From positions 62,001 to 126,000 of the forward strand of contig PQAF01000032.1 in the NCBI GenBank assembly GCA_003105015.1: a stretch of 64,000 nucleotides of DNA, in the 5' to 3' direction. This stretch comes from Rhodocyclales bacterium. Its GTDB lineage: Bacteria; Pseudomonadota; Gammaproteobacteria; Burkholderiales; Rhodocyclaceae. Positions 63,240 through 64,000 of this stretch are shown one piece after another (the first letter of the stretch is position 1; each line of letters starts with the position of its first letter). The position numbers were made by a program, and so were the translations under genes. The notes beneath the pieces are model-generated. The model saw only the letters and a list, made by a program, of their open reading frames with translations, was not told the origin of the DNA and did no database searches.

Positions 63240-64000
63240 ATGTTTGACGCGGTACGCAACAACAAACGGATCGTCCAGGGCTTTCTGGTCCTGATCACGC
63301 TGCCCTTCGCATTCTGGGGCGTGGATTCCTACTTCCGCAGCGGCGGCGGCTCAAGTGAAATGGCCAGTGTCGGCGGCAGTCCGATTTCGCGCCAAGAATT
63401 CGCCCAAGCCGTGCGGGATCAGCAGGAGCGGCTGCGTACCCAAATGGGAGGCGATTTCAATCCCGCCATGCTGGAGACGCCGGAAGCGCGCCAGGCCATG
63501 CTCGACTCGCTGATCACCCAGCGTCTGCTCCTATTGCATGCATCCAAATCGGGCCTGATGGCCAGTGATGCGCAGCTGATCGAAGTGATCAGTTCGATTC
63601 CGGCCCTGCAGGAGGACGGCCAGTTCTCAAGGCGGCGTTATGAGCAGGCGCTACGCGCCCAGGGTTTGACGCAAGGCGGTTTCGAAGCCAAGCTGCGCCA
63701 GGATCTGACGCTGCAGCAGCTGGTGCAGGCGGTTTCGGACACCGCCGTGATATCAAAGGCCGCGGCTGAACGGGTGATCGCGATCCAACTCGAGGAACGC
63801 CAGGTGAGCGAGGCGGCGATCCGGCCTGAGCAGTTTGCCGCACAGGTCAAATTGTCAGCCGAAGCAATCAAGGATTACTACGAAAAGAACCGCAAGCTTT
63901 TCGAGATTCCGCAGCAGATCCGCGCGGAGTTCGTCGTGCTGAGTCGCGAAGCCCTGATGGAGCAGACCACGGTCAGCGCCGAGGAGATCAAGGCCGCCTA
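63240..64000 (+). CDS. ppiD: Peptidyl-prolyl cis-trans isomerase PpiD/SurA N-terminal type (3' truncated by window edge)
   Basis: MFDAVRNNKRIVQGFLVLITLPFAFWGVDSYFRSGGGSSEMASVGGSPISRQEFAQAVRDQQERLR; open to the window end; classic lon-hupB-ppiD order. Confidence 0.93.
   Translation, partial: MFDAVRNNKRIVQGFLVLITLPFAFWGVDSYFRSGGGSSEMASVGGSPISRQEFAQAVRDQQERLRTQMGGDFNPAMLETPEARQAMLDSLITQRLLLLHASKSGLMASDAQLIEVISSIPALQEDGQFSRRRYEQALRAQGLTQGGFEAKLRQDLTLQQLVQAVSDTAVISKAAAERVIAIQLEERQVSEAAIRPEQFAAQVKLSAEAIKDYYEKNRKLFEIPQQIRAEFVVLSREALMEQTTVSAEEIKAA

Overview
This is a GC-rich (roughly two-thirds GC by eye) proteobacterial chromosomal window. Its gene content suggests a betaproteobacterium of Rhodocyclales type with anaerobic aromatic metabolism; that placement is inference. 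Main blocks: (1) iorA (5' truncated)-iorB, with an in-frame palindromic repeat insert inside iorB; (2) a 4.7-13.6 kb accessory patch with an AP2/HNH endonuclease, brnA plus a truncated brnT, a 5'-truncated integron-type integrase, a Phd/RelE-type pair and an AbrB/PIN pair; (3) many large PAS/CHASE/Cache sensor kinases, an HD-GYP response regulator and a GGDEF protein; (4) molybdenum cofactor genes (mobB, moeA, moaD, moaE), and further along a DMSO-reductase-family molybdoenzyme, fdhD and 4-hydroxybenzoyl-CoA reductase genes (hcrCAB); (5) clpB, a pyruvate-kinase-like gene and an MFS transporter; (6) a very compact strand-alternating block (methyltransferase, selU, selD, tesA, ybbA) followed by hpnE/hpnD/hpnC; (7) tRNA-Leu, tig-clpP-clpX-lon-hupB, tRNA-Val, tRNA-Asp and the start of ppiD. 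The most unusual signal is a dispersed short word, AAAAGTCAGTCCC, that recurs on both strands and inside unrelated genes far more often than composition predicts. Other highlights are the degenerate integron/TA fossil, the repeat insert in iorB, a frameshifted sensor kinase, a molybdoenzyme with an atypical N-terminal Cys motif, and sigma32-like promoters at clpB and lon. All calls come from reading the sequence and supplied translations; no database search was run.
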